The notes below the pieces were generated by a model. The model was not told the origin of the DNA. It worked only from the letters and a program-made list of their open reading frames with translations, and ran no database searches. The position numbers and the translations under genes are program-made. Positions 5,394 through 6,107 of a stretch of DNA of 6,107 nt are shown here, one piece after another. Numbering within the stretch: position 1 is the first letter of the stretch; every line of letters starts with the position of its first letter. The stretch comes from Thiohalobacter sp. GTDB taxonomy: Bacteria; Pseudomonadota; Gammaproteobacteria; DSM-19610. Location of the stretch: assembly GCA_027080445.1 (NCBI GenBank), contig JALWRY010000220.1:1-6107 (forward strand), given 5' to 3'.

Positions 5394-6107
5394 ATGTACT
5401 GGCGACTGTCCGGTTTTTACTTCTTTTATTTTGCCTCGCTCGGGGCATTGATTCCCTACTGGGGGCTGTACCTCAAGTCACAGGGTTTCAGCGCGCTGCA
5501 GATCGGCCAACTGATCGCGATCATCATGGCGACCAAGATCGTTGCGCCCAATATCTGGGGCTGGATTGCCGACCATACCGGCAAGCGCATGTTGATTATC
5601 CGCGTGGCCAGCCTGCTCGGGGCTGTGGCTTTTACCGGGGTATTCCTTTCGCAAAACTACGGCTGGCTGGTGCTGGTCATGATTGTGTTCAGCTTCTTCT
5701 GGAATGCCGCGCTACCGCAGTTCGAGGCCACCACGCTCAATCACCTCGGCAGGGATACACATCGCTACAGCAGTATTCGTCTGTGGGGTTCGATCGGGTT
5801 TATTGTCGCGGTAGCCGGCCTTGGCATACTGTTCGATTATATCGGCACCGGGGGCTTGCCGATGATCCTGACCTTGCTGTTTGCGGCGATCTGGATCAGC
5901 AGCCTTGCCGTGCCCGACGTGGCGGCAGGCCACCGGCCGCCGGAGCATGAGCCGATCCTGACGGTATTGCGACGGCCCACGGTTATTGCCCTGTTGCTGG
6001 TGTGCTTCCTGGTGCAGGCCAGCCACGGGCCGTATTACACCTTCTACAGCCTGTACCTCACCGATCATGGCTATAGCGAATCGGCCATCGGCCAGTTGTG
6101 GGCACTG
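5394..6107 (+). CDS. MFS permease, HcaT/LacY-like family, 5' part (cut by window edge)
   Basis: An inner-membrane transporter of the major facilitator superfamily. The frame stays open from the ATG at 5394 to the right edge (238 residues, about 60% of a usual ~390). It is strongly hydrophobic with about seven membrane segments visible (near 5-25, 37-57, 68-87, 90-108, 130-147, 155-172 and 197-215). The loop 2-3 motif is GWIADHTGKR (56-65). RYSSIRLWGSIGF (124-136) and QASHGPYYTFYSLYL (208-222) resemble E. coli HcaT, the predicted phenylpropionate permease, and the wider MFS_1-like group with LacY and nucleoside transporters. The substrate cannot be predicted; HcaT-like genes near housekeeping loci are often not catabolic. 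The in-frame stop upstream is aroC's own TAG, and 5394 is the first ATG after it. The ribosome site is weak. Confidence 0.85.
   Translation, partial: MYWRLSGFYFFYFASLGALIPYWGLYLKSQGFSALQIGQLIAIIMATKIVAPNIWGWIADHTGKRMLIIRVASLLGAVAFTGVFLSQNYGWLVLVMIVFSFFWNAALPQFEATTLNHLGRDTHRYSSIRLWGSIGFIVAVAGLGILFDYIGTGGLPMILTLLFAAIWISSLAVPDVAAGHRPPEHEPILTVLRRPTVIALLLVCFLVQASHGPYYTFYSLYLTDHGYSESAIGQLWAL

Noticed and set aside
5712..6068. 118-codon minus-strand frame inside the permease gene
   Set aside because: The plus-strand MFS frame is open across the whole region with clear membrane segments and HcaT-like motifs; the antisense product is low-complexity in Gln, His and Arg.
1..6107. tRNA, rRNA, CRISPR array, insertion sequence, attachment site or riboswitch
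   Set aside because: No cloverleaf, evenly spaced repeats, transposase-like frame, terminal inverted repeats or long structured leader was seen; nearly all the sequence is taken up by ordinary genes.

Overview
The window is gene-dense bacterial chromosome with high GC in coding DNA, and nothing mobile is visible. Five proteins are clearly recognisable: phosphatidylserine decarboxylase, SCO1/SenC, PrmB, HemN and AroC. All match proteobacterial families, and HemN, PrmB and AroC align closely with the E. coli proteins from memory. The prmB...aroC neighbourhood is typical of Gammaproteobacteria. The best inference is a GC-rich, facultatively anaerobic or respiratory gammaproteobacterium; genus cannot be told from this sequence.

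Left part (1-1157, minus strand): a SCO1/SenC copper chaperone lipoprotein gene is followed by psd, which is cut by the left edge. A possible 14-codon mini-ORF bridges the two. A 50-bp divergent promoter region (1158-1207) separates them from the plus-strand genes. It holds one AT-rich patch that can serve as a -10 element in both directions.

Middle part (1208-3929, plus strand): prmB (L3 glutamine methyltransferase) is followed after 20 bp by a small acidic helical protein of unknown function with a strong Shine-Dalgarno site. Then comes hemN, the oxygen-independent coproporphyrinogen III oxidase. Between the last two lies a perfect FNR/ANR-type palindrome, TTGAC-N4-GTCAA (2480-2493), so hemN is probably switched on when oxygen is low.

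Right part: a 62-codon minus-strand gene of unknown function (3933-4121) converges on hemN with only 3 bp between stop codons. A 141-bp spacer leads to aroC (chorismate synthase), which has a -10 hexamer 8 nt before its ATG and no Shine-Dalgarno site, suggesting a leaderless mRNA. An MFS permease of the HcaT/LacY-like type follows 33 bp after aroC and runs off the right edge.

Functionally this is housekeeping: phospholipid synthesis, cytochrome oxidase assembly, ribosomal protein modification, anaerobic haem synthesis and aromatic biosynthesis. SCO1 and HemN both serve respiration. I see no previously undescribed multi-gene system. The points worth following are regulatory (FNR box, shared divergent -10, two likely leaderless genes) and the two small uncharacterised proteins. 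No gene-free stretch exceeds 300 bases.
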